NCBI GenBank assembly: GCA_000306725.1
Contig: CP003083.1
Coordinates: 744,001-808,000, forward strand
DNA from: Methanolobus psychrophilus R15
Lineage (GTDB): Archaea > Halobacteriota > Methanosarcinia > Methanosarcinales > Methanosarcinaceae
Direction of reading: 5' to 3'
DNA: 64,000 bases
The position numbers and the translations under genes were made by a program. The notes below the pieces were generated by a model. The model was not told where the DNA came from, made no database searches, and was given only the letters and a program-made list of their open reading frames with translations. Each line of letters opens with the position of its first letter. Position 1 is the first letter of the stretch. Shown here one piece after another: positions 53,195 through 63,099 of the stretch.

Positions 53195-55096
53195 ATGGAT
53201 AATGAAATAACTATTTCTGGCGATGAGAGAGGGCTCTATGGTGATACTTTTGATACTACAGACTCTATTGACGTCCCCAAACTCCTGATCGACCAGATCA
53301 TAGGACAGGAACACGCAGTAGAGGTTGTCAAAAAAGCAGCCAGCCAGAGAAGGCACGTAATGATGATCGGAAGCCCTGGTACTGGCAAGTCTCTGCTAGC
53401 TAAGGCTATGGCAGAGCTTTTGCCAAAAGAAGAGCTTCAGGATATACTCGCGTATCCTAACCCTGAAGATAATAATAACCCCAAGATAAGATTAGTTCCC
53501 GCCGGCAAAGGCAGGGAAATTGTCATGGCCCACAAAATGGAGGCACAGAAGAAAGTGCAATCCAGGAACATGCTTATGATGATACTGGTGTTTGGTATAG
53601 TCATATACTCGTTCTATGTAGGCCAGCTGCTTTGGGGTATCATTGCTGCCATACTGATATTGTTGCTTACGCGTCAACTCCTTCCAAAAGACGATATGAT
53701 GATACCAAAAATGATAGTATCAAATTATCAGAAAGAGCATGCTTCTTTCATGGATGCGACAGGAACCCACGCAGGCGCTCTGCTTGGCGATGTCAGGCAT
53801 GATCCATTCCAGTCGGGGGGTCTTGAGACCCCAGCTCATGACAGGGTAGAGAGCGGAGATATCCACAAAGCCCACAAAGGTGTGCTCTTCATAGACGAGA
53901 TCAACACTCTGAGCATTGAATCCCAGCAGAGCCTGCTGACTGCGCTCCAGGAGAAGGAGTACCCCATCACAGGACAGTCAGAAAGGAGCTCCGGAGCACT
54001 TGTTAAGACAGAGCCTGTTCCATGTGACTTCATCATGGTTGCAGCAGGTAACCTGGATGCTATGGAAAAGATGCATCCTGCTCTGAGATCCCGTATAAAA
54101 GGTTACGGCTACGAACTGTTCATGCGTGAGTCCATGGAAGATAATCCAGAGAACAGAAAGAACCTTGTAAGGTTCGTTGCACAGGAAGTCATGAGAGACG
54201 GCCATATACCGCCTTTTGACAAGAGCGCGGTTGACGAAGTTATACGCGAAGCCCAGAGAAGGGCAGGAAGGAAAGGACACCTTACACTGAAGCTGCGTGA
54301 CCTCGGAGGACTTGTCAGGGTTGCCGGAGATATCGCACACGCAGAAGACGTGACCGTGGTCACTGCAAGGCACGTGCTTGCAGCTAAGAAAATGGCCAGA
54401 TCCATAGAGCAGCAGCTTGCTGACAGTTACCTGGAGCGCAAGAAGGATTACCAGCTCTTCAAAAAGAAAGGAGGAGCCATAGGGCGAGTCAACGGACTTG
54501 CGGTCCTTGGAGGCGATTCGGGTATTGTGTTGCCCATAATAGCTGAAGTGACGCCTTCCCAATCCAGTTCAGAAGGCCGTGTCATCGCCACAGGTATGCT
54601 TAAAGACATAGCAAAGGAAGCTGTCCAGAACGTATCCGCAGTCATCAAGAACATCACAGGGAAGAATGTCACCAATCATGACATCCACATCCAGTTCATA
54701 GGCACCTATGAAGGAGTGGAAGGCGACAGTGCTTCAATATCGATAGCAACTGCAGTCATATCTGCACTTGAAGGGATACCTATAGATCAGTCTGTTGCGA
54801 TGACTGGCTCACTTTCCGTAAGAGGAGATGTCCTGCCAATAGGCGGTGTGACATATAAGATCGAAGCAGCTGCACAGGCAGGAATCAAGAAGGTCATTAT
54901 CCCCAAATCCAATGAGGATGATGTGCTTATAGAGGAAGCATATAAGGATAAGATAGAGATAGTGCCTGTAACAAACATTATCGAAGTAATTGAGCACAGC
55001 CTGGTCGGTCCTGAAAAGAACCGTATCATGGAGAAGCTACAGAACATAACGAACTTTAGATTGAATCTGGATATGCCAGACGTGGTCCCTGCGTGA
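53195..55096 (+). CDS. lonB: Archaeal membrane-anchored Lon protease, LonB
   Basis: LonB is the ATP-dependent protease that degrades misfolded and regulatory proteins at the archaeal membrane. This 633-residue protein has an AAA+ ATPase with Walker A GSPGTGKS, and two membrane segments inserted inside the ATPase (MLMMILVFGIVIYSFYV onwards). The Walker B is VLFIDEINTL. The C-terminal protease domain has the catalytic Ser in EGDSASISIATAV and the Lys in GGVTYKIEAAAQAG. GTG at 53165 is the alternative start, but the promoter position favours 53195. A hairpin overlaps its stop, upstream of tldD. Confidence 0.96.
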   Translation: MDNEITISGDERGLYGDTFDTTDSIDVPKLLIDQIIGQEHAVEVVKKAASQRRHVMMIGSPGTGKSLLAKAMAELLPKEELQDILAYPNPEDNNNPKIRLVPAGKGREIVMAHKMEAQKKVQSRNMLMMILVFGIVIYSFYVGQLLWGIIAAILILLLTRQLLPKDDMMIPKMIVSNYQKEHASFMDATGTHAGALLGDVRHDPFQSGGLETPAHDRVESGDIHKAHKGVLFIDEINTLSIESQQSLLTALQEKEYPITGQSERSSGALVKTEPVPCDFIMVAAGNLDAMEKMHPALRSRIKGYGYELFMRESMEDNPENRKNLVRFVAQEVMRDGHIPPFDKSAVDEVIREAQRRAGRKGHLTLKLRDLGGLVRVAGDIAHAEDVTVVTARHVLAAKKMARSIEQQLADSYLERKKDYQLFKKKGGAIGRVNGLAVLGGDSGIVLPIIAEVTPSQSSSEGRVIATGMLKDIAKEAVQNVSAVIKNITGKNVTNHDIHIQFIGTYEGVEGDSASISIATAVISALEGIPIDQSVAMTGSLSVRGDVLPIGGVTYKIEAAAQAGIKKVIIPKSNEDDVLIEEAYKDKIEIVPVTNIIEVIEHSLVGPEKNRIMEKLQNITNFRLNLDMPDVVPA

Positions 55097-55105
55097 ACAG
55101 GGACC
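55084..55105 (+). terminator. Hairpin enclosing the lonB stop codon
   Basis: GGTCCCTG and CAGGGACC form a perfect 8-bp stem with loop CGTGAA, which contains part of the TGA stop. A T-rich stretch (TTACTATTTT) follows, and tldD begins 21 bases later. It may be a terminator or attenuator between lonB and tldD. Confidence 0.5.
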
Positions 55106-55126
55106 TTACTATTTTGGGAGTATACC

Positions 55127-56458
55127 ATGTACAGGGTCGACTTTTTCGATGCAAAGATCATTGAGGGGACAACAACGTCGATCGTCCTCGATAACGGAAA
55201 CATAAAGGAAGTGTCCGAGAATTACACAAAGGGAGCCGGTGTGCGTGCCCTGAGCGGAGGCTCATGGGGATATACTTCGGTAGACGGGGACTTTGATCTG
55301 AACAAAGCCATCGGTGCAGCATCAGAACTTGCTGTCGGGATGGATGAAAGGTCACACAAGGAAAAGGTAGAGATGCTCGATATCTCAAAACCTGTTGCCA
55401 GGAATATGCCACAGATTAAGGTTGACCCAAGGGATGTTTCCCTCGAAGAGAAGGTCAGGTTATTAAAAGAGATAGGTTCAAGGGCAAAGATCGATGGTAT
55501 TTCCAGCACCAGCGCTGTTTACAGTGAGTCTTCATACAAGGTGTTGTACACAGACTCCACCGGCATCGAGGGAGAATATGAACTCGTCCGTACTGGCTTT
55601 GCCATCAGTGCTGTTGCATCCAGAGAAGGAGTGTACCAGGCAGGCAGGGAAAGCAGGTTCGGAGTTACAGGATACGAGATATTTGAAAAGCATGATGCTT
55701 TCGCACTTGCAGAGGCTGCAGCAAATACAGCACTTCAACTGCTTGATGCAAAGCCTGCAAAAGGCGGGAATCTGCCGGTCATACTTGACCCGGAGCTTGC
55801 CGGCGTATTTGCGCATGAGGCTGTTGGCCATGCATCCGAAGCCGACCTTGTGCTTGAGGGCAGCTCCATACTTGAGAACAGGCTAGGACAGCAGATAGCT
55901 TCCCCACTCATCAATATTATAGACGACCCCACACTGCATGAATATGGGTTCTTCCCATTTGACGATGAGGGGACACAGTCAGGGAAGACAGTCCTTATCA
56001 GAGACGGAGTGTTCAATTCATACCTGCACTCCAGGGAAACAGCTGCAAAGCTTGGAGGACAGCCTGGTCACTGCCGGGCGCAGGGTCATGCAAAGCCTAT
56101 CGTCAGGATGAGCAACACTTACATCGACAACGGCACTTCGAAATTTGAAGAAATGCTTGAAGAGATCAAGAACGGAGTATATCTCATAGGCTCCAGGGGA
56201 GGACAGGTTAACACCGGAGAAGGTGTGTTCCAGTTCAATGCAGAAAAGGGTTATCTTGTTGAGAACGGACAACTCACAACCCTGATAAGGGACGTTTCAC
56301 TTTCGGGCAAGACTCTTGAGATCCTGAACAATGTGAAGATGGTCGGTAATGACCTTACCCTCACCTCAGGCAGGTGTGGCAAAGGTGGACAGCTGGTGCC
56401 TGTGACAGACGGCTCACCTCACCTGATGGTCTCCGAGGCCCTGGTGGGTGGTGCCTGA
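55127..56458 (+). CDS. tldD: TldD, metalloprotease subunit of TldD/TldE
   Basis: TldD and TldE form a heterodimeric zinc protease that trims unfolded peptides; in bacteria it matures microcin B17 and degrades CcdA. This 443-residue protein has the metal-binding motif GVFAHEAVGHASEADL (HExxxH) and the C-terminal conserved GQLVPVTDGSPH. A ribosome binding site, GGGAG, precedes ATG 55127. The stop overlaps the TldE start (TGATG). The archaeal substrate is unknown; adjacency to lonB suggests a peptide clean-up role. Confidence 0.95.
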   Translation: MYRVDFFDAKIIEGTTTSIVLDNGNIKEVSENYTKGAGVRALSGGSWGYTSVDGDFDLNKAIGAASELAVGMDERSHKEKVEMLDISKPVARNMPQIKVDPRDVSLEEKVRLLKEIGSRAKIDGISSTSAVYSESSYKVLYTDSTGIEGEYELVRTGFAISAVASREGVYQAGRESRFGVTGYEIFEKHDAFALAEAAANTALQLLDAKPAKGGNLPVILDPELAGVFAHEAVGHASEADLVLEGSSILENRLGQQIASPLINIIDDPTLHEYGFFPFDDEGTQSGKTVLIRDGVFNSYLHSRETAAKLGGQPGHCRAQGHAKPIVRMSNTYIDNGTSKFEEMLEEIKNGVYLIGSRGGQVNTGEGVFQFNAEKGYLVENGQLTTLIRDVSLSGKTLEILNNVKMVGNDLTLTSGRCGKGGQLVPVTDGSPHLMVSEALVGGA

Positions 56459-57771
56459 TGATGTATGAACTTGCAAGCAAAGGACTCAAAGCTGCAGTGG
56501 ATGCAGGTGCCGATGAAGCAGAGATACTGCTTATTGAGGATCACAAGACTTCAGTGGATATCCGCAAGGGCGAGATAGAAGGTGCAAAGGAGAACATTTC
56601 CCAGGGACTGGGCATCCGTGCCATTGTCAACGGTGCTGTAGGTTTTGCAAGCACTAACATCATGAGCCACATAGAGGATACAGCCAGGAGCGCCGTCAGG
56701 TCAGCCAGGGTCCGCGAGAGAGATCCTGACTGGATATCATTGCCTTATGCGAGTGAATATCCCAAAGTGTCCGGCACAATGGACCCGGAACTTGAGCAAA
56801 TGGAGCTCGATGCCTGCATTCTCCAGACAGTAAAGATGATCGAAGGAACAGGGACATTCCCTGGAATCATTGTTACCTCAGGCAGCTTTTCCCGCAGTTT
56901 TGGAAAGCGTCTGATAATGAACACGAACGGCGTTGAAGTGGAGGAGAACTCCACAGGTATCTCTGGCTTTGCGGATGTCATCACAATAAAAGGTGATGTG
57001 TCTACAGCCTACGATTTCGCAATATCCCGGAAGAACGATCTCGATTTCACTGCGATTGGCAGGAATGCAGCAGAACTTGCCTGCAGGTCACAACAGGGAA
57101 TATCCATCGAGCCGCAAAGAACAGATGTTATCCTGCACCCTTTCGCATTTGCTGACCTGCTGGGAAGTGCATTCATACCATCCATAGATGCTGACAATGT
57201 CCAGAAAGAACGCTCCAACCTGAGAGGAAAGATCGGAGAACAGATAGCCACTGAAAGGCTTTCCATAACCGATGATGGAATACTCGACGGAGGTATCGAG
57301 ACTGGCAAGTCCGACGATGAAGGAGTTCCCTCGCAAAGGACAAAAGTTGTAGAAAATGGTATTTTCAGATCCTACCTGTATGATACGTACACAGCAGGCA
57401 AGGACAATGTCAAAAGCACTGGAAATGCTTCAAGGGGCTCATATTTCTCAACGCCTTCTGTAGGCCCCAGGAATTTTATCATTGATCATCCGGGCCTTGA
57501 TATAATAGCCGACACCGATAAAGGTGTCTACGTGAATACGGTCATTGGCGCCCACACTGCTAATTCAATATCAGGGGACTTTTCTGTGGAAGCAAGGAAT
57601 ACCTTCACTATAAAGGACGGGCAGATTGATAAACCGGTGAGATCCCTGATGATATCAGGCAATATATTCGAGATGCTCACAAAGATCAATGGTTCAGGTA
57701 CGGATATACGTAAAGTGGGAGGGATTGTCACCCCATCGATCAGGATTCCGGGAATGAGCGTTGTGGGATGA
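56458..57771 (+). CDS. tldE: TldE/PmbA, non-catalytic partner subunit
   Basis: This 437-residue paralogue of TldD (GLGIRAIVNGAVGFAST, RSYLYDTYTAGK, ARNTFTIKDGQID) lacks the HExxxH motif, as TldE/PmbA proteins do. It pairs with TldD, and the one-base TGATG overlap between the genes supports equal synthesis. The ATG at 56458 is preferred over the next ATG at 56461; an upstream open frame from 56374 lies within the tldD coding region and is not used. A dyad at 57798-57834 follows. Confidence 0.94.
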   Translation: MMYELASKGLKAAVDAGADEAEILLIEDHKTSVDIRKGEIEGAKENISQGLGIRAIVNGAVGFASTNIMSHIEDTARSAVRSARVRERDPDWISLPYASEYPKVSGTMDPELEQMELDACILQTVKMIEGTGTFPGIIVTSGSFSRSFGKRLIMNTNGVEVEENSTGISGFADVITIKGDVSTAYDFAISRKNDLDFTAIGRNAAELACRSQQGISIEPQRTDVILHPFAFADLLGSAFIPSIDADNVQKERSNLRGKIGEQIATERLSITDDGILDGGIETGKSDDEGVPSQRTKVVENGIFRSYLYDTYTAGKDNVKSTGNASRGSYFSTPSVGPRNFIIDHPGLDIIADTDKGVYVNTVIGAHTANSISGDFSVEARNTFTIKDGQIDKPVRSLMISGNIFEMLTKINGSGTDIRKVGGIVTPSIRIPGMSVVG

Positions 57772-57797
57772 GCACTATATGAAAATTACGCATTAAT

Positions 57798-57834
57798 CTT
57801 GTTATCACATTGTTGGTCATAGTGTGATAGCAAG
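57798..57834. terminator. Long dyad after tldE
   Basis: CTTGTTATCACA (57798-57809) and TGTGATAGCAAG (57823-57834) pair over 12 positions with one mismatch and a 13-base loop. It begins 27 bases after the tldE stop. Termination is likely; only a short T run follows, so an operator for the next gene cannot be ruled out. Confidence 0.45.
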
Positions 57835-58043
57835 TTTACCTTACACTATCAAATATTAATGGGTATGTATCTTACATTCCCCACAATTACCGATATTTCT
57901 TCACAGCCTTGCTGCCGGTAGCTGAACAGAAGCGATAAGAATATATAGTGATACAGCTCACAGTTCCATAATTTTATGAATTGAAGTAATGTCTTAATAT
58001 TCACAGATATTCCCGGCAAATAAGACAAGGACCGTGCAACAAT

Positions 58044-60080
58044 ATGACCACCTTACGCAGAAAAACCATTGCAATGCTTGGTGCCACACTTGCCGGGTTG
58101 GTCATTTTACTTTTCCTGGGTTCCCAGGTGATCCTGATCAATAGTTTCGATCATCTTGAGAGAGAAGAGCTGAAGGAGGATATGCAGAATGCAAGGAACT
58201 CCCTGTACTGGGACATGAAGGACCTCGAGAAGAAAACGGCAGACTGGTCCGTATGGAATGAGACTTACTACTTCGTTCGTGATAATAACAGCAACTACAT
58301 CAACGCCTATCTCGTAGATGAGACATTTATCAACCAGAGAATAAGCTTTGTACTGTTCTATAACGAGTCAGGCACACTGGTATATTCAAAGGGCATGGAC
58401 CTATCGAATATGACACAGGTGCCACCACCACTAATGCTTATCGATCACCTTGAAGAGAACAGATATTTACTGGAACATAATACAAGGGACAGCAGAAAAA
58501 CAGGAATGCTATATCTGGCAGATGTGCCTATTATTCTAACTTCCCAGCCTATAATCTTAAGCAATGAGGATACCCCCATCGGAGGGGTTATCCTGATGGG
58601 ACGTTTCCTGGACCAGGCAGAACAGGATTTGCTTTCTGACAAGACAAACCTTTCACTTGAAGTGCTATTAGCGCAGGAAACTGAGGAGGTAAGAGATAAT
58701 ACAGGAATCAAGCTTAGTTCAGGAGAGGAGATATATTTAAGCCTGGCGAACAGAAGCATAATCACCGGGAGCATCTTACTCAATGATATCTATGGACAGC
58801 CTTCTCTCGCGCTGGATGTAAGCAGCCCTCGCACCATTCACCTTCAGGGCAGAGCCACCATGATATACTTTTTAATGATTCTGCTGCTTGTAGCCGGTGT
58901 TTTCGGATCTGTGACCCTGTACCTGCTTGAGAACTCTTTCTTTTTGCGCCTGAAAGATCTCAATACGGACATAAAGAATATAGGGGAAAGCCGGGACCTT
59001 TCAAGACGCATCTATGAAGAAGGCAATGACGAGATATCCAACCTCAGCAAATCGATGAACCTGCTGCTTGAATCACTTGAGCAGTCCGGACACCTCGTCC
59101 TGAAAAAGGATGCAACTATAAAAGCAATCATCCAGGCCATGCCTGACATGGTATTCCAGATAAGAAGAGAAGGGACAATATGTAATTATAAACTCTCTAC
59201 AGGTGAATGCCTTTACGAATCCCCTGACCGGCTCCCGGACATAAGGATAGCTGATGTATTGCCGGAAGACATTGCAATGAAAGAGCTAATTGTCATCGCA
59301 GAAGTGCTGAAAACAGGAAAAATGCAGACCATGCAGTACCAGTTGCCTGTAAAAGGAGAGATGAGGGATTTTGAGGCACGCATAGTTGTGAGCGGAGAGG
59401 ACGAGGTTATGTCCGTGGTAAAAGATATCACAGATATAAAAAAGGCAGAAGAAGCACACAAAAAGGACATACTTCTAAGGGAGATACACCACAGGGTAAA
59501 GAACAATCTTCAGGTCATCTCAAGTCTTCTTAACCTCCAGTCCAGAAAATTCAGGGATAAGGAAGTCATTGAAGCATTCAAAGAAAGCCAGCATCGTGCA
59601 AGATCCATGGCCATGGCCCATGAAAGGCTCTGCAGGTCGCAGGATATAGAGAAAGTCAACATGGAGGATTACATAAAGAGCCTCTCAGAATATCTTGTCA
59701 GTTCTTATGGCTTTTCACGGGATGAAGTCCAAATCAATTTAAATATTAAAAACGTAATATTCGGAATAGACACCTCTATTCCCCTTGGCCTGATAATCAA
59801 TGAAATGGTATCAAATTCCCTGAAACACGCTTTCCATAAAGGTCCCGGAAAAATATCCATAGATATATACCCGGAGGGAGATGATTTCATCATGAATATC
59901 AGCGACGATGGAACAGGGTTTCCTGAAAATATAGATTTCAGGAACACGGATTCGCTTGGCATGCAACTGGTGAACTCGCTTGTGGAGCAGATAGATGGAA
60001 AGATCGAGCTCTATAGGAACAAAGGCACAGAATTCAGAATAACTTTCAAGGAACTCTCCTATGTAAGAAGGGACTGTTGA
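58044..60080 (+). CDS. Sensor histidine kinase (CHASE4-HAMP-PAS-HisKA_2)
   Basis: This 678-residue membrane kinase has a first membrane segment (residues 12-32), and an extracellular CHASE4-like sensor (residues of about 35-260, with WDMKDLEKKTADWSVWNETY). A second membrane segment, a HAMP-like linker (LKDLNTDIKNIGESRDLSRRI) and a PAS-like region follow. The C-terminal kinase core is of the HisKA_2 type: LLREIHHRVKNNLQVISSLL (phospho-His), then IPLGLIINEMVSNSLKHAF and DDGTGFP in the ATPase domain. It overlaps the response regulator gene by one base. The CHASE4 ligand is unknown. Confidence 0.93.
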   Translation: MTTLRRKTIAMLGATLAGLVILLFLGSQVILINSFDHLEREELKEDMQNARNSLYWDMKDLEKKTADWSVWNETYYFVRDNNSNYINAYLVDETFINQRISFVLFYNESGTLVYSKGMDLSNMTQVPPPLMLIDHLEENRYLLEHNTRDSRKTGMLYLADVPIILTSQPIILSNEDTPIGGVILMGRFLDQAEQDLLSDKTNLSLEVLLAQETEEVRDNTGIKLSSGEEIYLSLANRSIITGSILLNDIYGQPSLALDVSSPRTIHLQGRATMIYFLMILLLVAGVFGSVTLYLLENSFFLRLKDLNTDIKNIGESRDLSRRIYEEGNDEISNLSKSMNLLLESLEQSGHLVLKKDATIKAIIQAMPDMVFQIRREGTICNYKLSTGECLYESPDRLPDIRIADVLPEDIAMKELIVIAEVLKTGKMQTMQYQLPVKGEMRDFEARIVVSGEDEVMSVVKDITDIKKAEEAHKKDILLREIHHRVKNNLQVISSLLNLQSRKFRDKEVIEAFKESQHRARSMAMAHERLCRSQDIEKVNMEDYIKSLSEYLVSSYGFSRDEVQINLNIKNVIFGIDTSIPLGLIINEMVSNSLKHAFHKGPGKISIDIYPEGDDFIMNISDDGTGFPENIDFRNTDSLGMQLVNSLVEQIDGKIELYRNKGTEFRITFKELSYVRRDC

Positions 60081-60910
60081 TGGTGAATGAAAAAATACTG
60101 GTAGTCGAAGATGAGAAGATAGTTGCCCTGGATATCAAGCATAGCCTGGAAAGTTTCGGGTATATAGTACCCTGTATGGCATCAACCGGAGAGGATGCTA
60201 TAAAGATGGCCAAGAAACACAACCCTGATCTTGTATTGATGGATATTGTGCTCAGAGGGGACATTGACGGAATTGAGGCTGCTTCGGTCATACACACCAA
60301 CTATAAGATCCCAGTGGTCTACCTTACTGCATATTCCGATGAAAGGACGTTGCACAGAGCGAAAATGACAGAGCCCTTCGGACATATACTGAAGCCTTTT
60401 GATAACAGGGAACTTAGAACTAACATAGAGATCGCCCTGCATAAGAAAGCACTAGAGAAGGAAAAGTTGTTTCAGAACGACAGCTGGGTCACTTCATTGC
60501 TTGATAATGTAGGAGATGCCATCATTTCCACGGATGCTTTGGGAAGGGTCAAGCACATAAACCTGTTGGCACAGGCATTGACAGGATACAGGCTGGAAGA
60601 TGCATTAGGAGAGCCAATTGACCGCATTCTTCGGGTAATATGCGAAACCACAGGAAAAACAGTGTTGAACCCCACAGAGAAAGTCCTGAAAGAAGGGACC
60701 TTTTATGGCCTTTGTGAAGGAACTGTGCTTGTTTCCAGAGAGAACAACCATATACCTGTCGATGTCATCGGCTCACCCATCAAGAACAGCAATAACGAGA
60801 CAATCGGAGCTGTCATTGTCTTTTGTGATATCACGGAAAGAAGGCATCTTGAAAAGTCTTTTTTGAATTATATGTTGAATACCGAGATCAACCCGACAGT
60901 CAACCATTAG
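60080..60910 (+). CDS. Response regulator with PAS domain
   Basis: This 276-residue protein has a receiver domain (residues of about 1-125) with KILVVEDEKIV, the phospho-acceptor in LVLMDIVLRGDIDG, the Thr/Ser switch in YLTAYSDE and the Lys in ILKPFDNRE. A PAS domain follows (residues of about 140-260, with SLLDNVGDAIISTDALGRV and GAVIVFCDITERR). No DNA-binding or enzymatic output domain is present, so it probably works through protein contacts, as many archaeal receivers do. The ATG at 60080 overlaps the kinase stop; TTG 60077 is the alternative. It overlaps the convergent MFS gene by 11 bases. Confidence 0.92.
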   Translation: MVNEKILVVEDEKIVALDIKHSLESFGYIVPCMASTGEDAIKMAKKHNPDLVLMDIVLRGDIDGIEAASVIHTNYKIPVVYLTAYSDERTLHRAKMTEPFGHILKPFDNRELRTNIEIALHKKALEKEKLFQNDSWVTSLLDNVGDAIISTDALGRVKHINLLAQALTGYRLEDALGEPIDRILRVICETTGKTVLNPTEKVLKEGTFYGLCEGTVLVSRENNHIPVDVIGSPIKNSNNETIGAVIVFCDITERRHLEKSFLNYMLNTEINPTVNH

Positions 60911-62096
60911 TCTTCCCGGGCTCTTTCACCTTTGCAAGTATCAGGAAAAAGGATAGAAGGATAAGCGCTCCGCACAGATAGAAAGGCGTCCGGAATGAAA
61001 CATAGCCTGCAAGCAGTCCTCCCATTATCGGTCCCAGAGCCATGCCACCGGCCTGCGCTGCAGTTATGATGCTGACCCTTGAGCTAACTGCATTACCACC
61101 TGTCAGTTCTACAGCGAGTGCCATGACAGGAGTCTCGACCGCAGCCATGGAAATGCCCTGCAAAGCACGCAGGATTATAAGTTCTGTTATGCTGCCTGCA
61201 TAGCCAAGCCCTATGACTATGGGAACGTTAAGCAACAGACCGTATGCAACCATCTTTTTCCTTCCCACCCGGTCCGAGATCATACCCATCGGTGTCTGAA
61301 AAAGCACTCTTACCAGGACATAGGCAGAGACCGCCATGCTGAGCGACAGTTCGCTTGCATTGAACCGGATCCTGTATTCCGGGAGGAATGCAAATATTAT
61401 CATGATACCTACCATCATCATGAACATGGCAACCGCAAGCACAATGAACTGTGGGTCTTTAGCGTATGATACACCACCTGATGTTTTATCCTGTATGTCG
61501 CCATGCGTTTCTTTTACAAAGAAAAATACGAGCGAGGTGCTCAGAATGCCCAGAAGGGCACATACATAGAAGGCTGCCTCGTACCCATAGTAATTTACTA
61601 CAGCACCTCCGACGATAGGACCGCTGCCAAAACCCAATCCCCTCAGTGACGAATAAAGCCCTATGGCTTTCCCCCTTGTCCTGCTTGTGGAAAAGTGCGT
61701 CACCATCGCCACAATAGCAGGAACTGCCACACCCACGGTTATCCCCTGGACAAAGCGGAAAAGAACCACATACTCGAACTGCCTGGTATTTGCATAGATG
61801 AAAGAAAGAATAGTGAAACCCACCATTCCAGCAAGGATGAAGGACTTCCTGCGATCCATCCTGTCGGAGAGGTTTCCCATAATCGGCTGAGAGATCGTAT
61901 TGGAGATGCCAAATGCTGTTGCTACCAGGCCTGCCTTCACTACAATAGGAGTGGATGCAAAAAGTGTGCTATGGAGATCTACTATATAAAGCGGGATCAT
62001 AAAGGCAAGCATTCCAGTACCCATGTCCTTGAAAAGTTTCGAAAGAGAAAGGATGTAAAGCTGAGGGTCAAGGTGCCCTGAAGAGGTACTGCTCAT
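60900..62096 (-). CDS. MFS transporter
   Basis: This 398-residue protein has twelve membrane segments and the major facilitator motifs: GNLSDRMDRRKSF in the loop between segments 2 and 3, and GMISDRVGRKKMVAYGL in the mirrored loop of the second half. Segment 5 reads SSLRGLGFGSGPIVGG, an antiporter-like (GxxxGPxxGG) pattern, so drug or metabolite export is likely. The start at 62096 fits the family; an in-frame start at 62126 adds ten residues. Its end overlaps the convergent response regulator gene by 11 bases. Confidence 0.92.
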   Translation of the reverse strand: MSSTSSGHLDPQLYILSLSKLFKDMGTGMLAFMIPLYIVDLHSTLFASTPIVVKAGLVATAFGISNTISQPIMGNLSDRMDRRKSFILAGMVGFTILSFIYANTRQFEYVVLFRFVQGITVGVAVPAIVAMVTHFSTSRTRGKAIGLYSSLRGLGFGSGPIVGGAVVNYYGYEAAFYVCALLGILSTSLVFFFVKETHGDIQDKTSGGVSYAKDPQFIVLAVAMFMMMVGIMIIFAFLPEYRIRFNASELSLSMAVSAYVLVRVLFQTPMGMISDRVGRKKMVAYGLLLNVPIVIGLGYAGSITELIILRALQGISMAAVETPVMALAVELTGGNAVSSRVSIITAAQAGGMALGPIMGGLLAGYVSFRTPFYLCGALILLSFFLILAKVKEPGKTNG

Positions 62097-62149
62097 TTTC
62101 TTAGATTCTGCAGGCAATCTTTGCATTTTGGTATCCTGTGGCTGATTTG

Positions 62150-63010
62150 TTATTCCAGGAAGGGATGCACAGTTTCCCGGATCATCCTAATCCTCTTTAC
62201 TATCCGGTCCCTGTACCGGATGGCAATGCCACAACTTATAACTGCAAGCACCAGCCCTCCGAAGAAATCAGTTATCCAGTGTATACCCAGATAGAATATA
62301 GTGAACTGGATGGAGAGGGTAAGCAGGACAGCTACTACCTTATATTTCATGAGGTTGGTCCTCAGGACAATTATCAGCATGGCAATAATGGAAAGCGCGG
62401 CATGCAGGCTGGGAAAACAGTTATCGAAATAAGGGTCAACGCTCCTTAAACCCTCAAGTATTACAGGACTCAGCTGATAGAGCAGGGGAACTACGTTGGG
62501 AAGTGTATAACCTGTTACCCTCACCGGAGCCAGCACCTGGAAAGGGAAAGCAATAATATAAGCTACCGTTATGGCAATGGCATACTCCTGCAGGACAGAT
62601 ACCTTACCGCTGCATATGAGAGCCACAAAAGTGAAGATGAGCAGGAAAGAGAAACCGAACAGGTAGATGAAGGCACTGAAATATGTCAGTGCCGGACTTG
62701 CAATTGTCTGGAATGCACTCACGGTGTTGCCTTCTAAGAGCAATATACTATGTGCGATTGTATATGTTGGCGTTATATCCAGCGCAGCCGTAATAGTTTC
62801 CTGTGATTTGGCAAGTATGTACACGACAGATACCAATAAAATATAAGGAAGCACCTCATATGCAATTCTAAGCGGTGCTAAGTAATCATTTTTTTTGCCG
62901 TTGGATATCATGTACTCTTTAGGCAGCAGAGTATAATAAGCTATCAAGGTCAATAATATGACAACAGGCGCCATTACAGTCATCAGGGCAATAGCTGTCA
63001 GTATATCCAC
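62150..63010 (-). CDS. PAP2 superfamily membrane phosphatase
   Basis: This 286-residue protein has about six membrane segments. The phosphatase signature is visible as FDNCFPSLHAALS and GIHWITDFFGGLVLA, corresponding to the C-terminal two PAP2 motifs. The first (KxxxxxxRP) motif is less clear, with APVRVTGY at the likely place. PAP2 enzymes of this sort remove phosphate from lipid phosphates or inositol-type lipids. The substrate is unknown; undecaprenyl- or archaeol-type phosphates are possible. The gene is followed by the MFS transporter gene on the same strand. Confidence 0.88.
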   Translation of the reverse strand: MDILTAIALMTVMAPVVILLTLIAYYTLLPKEYMISNGKKNDYLAPLRIAYEVLPYILLVSVVYILAKSQETITAALDITPTYTIAHSILLLEGNTVSAFQTIASPALTYFSAFIYLFGFSFLLIFTFVALICSGKVSVLQEYAIAITVAYIIAFPFQVLAPVRVTGYTLPNVVPLLYQLSPVILEGLRSVDPYFDNCFPSLHAALSIIAMLIIVLRTNLMKYKVVAVLLTLSIQFTIFYLGIHWITDFFGGLVLAVISCGIAIRYRDRIVKRIRMIRETVHPFLE

Positions 63011-63099
63011 TCCTCAATGGTGTCTTTAAACCTGATATTTGTTCGCCCTGAAAGAAAATAATCGTTGTGCCTGAGGCAGGCACGAAATGAGAGAAAGCA

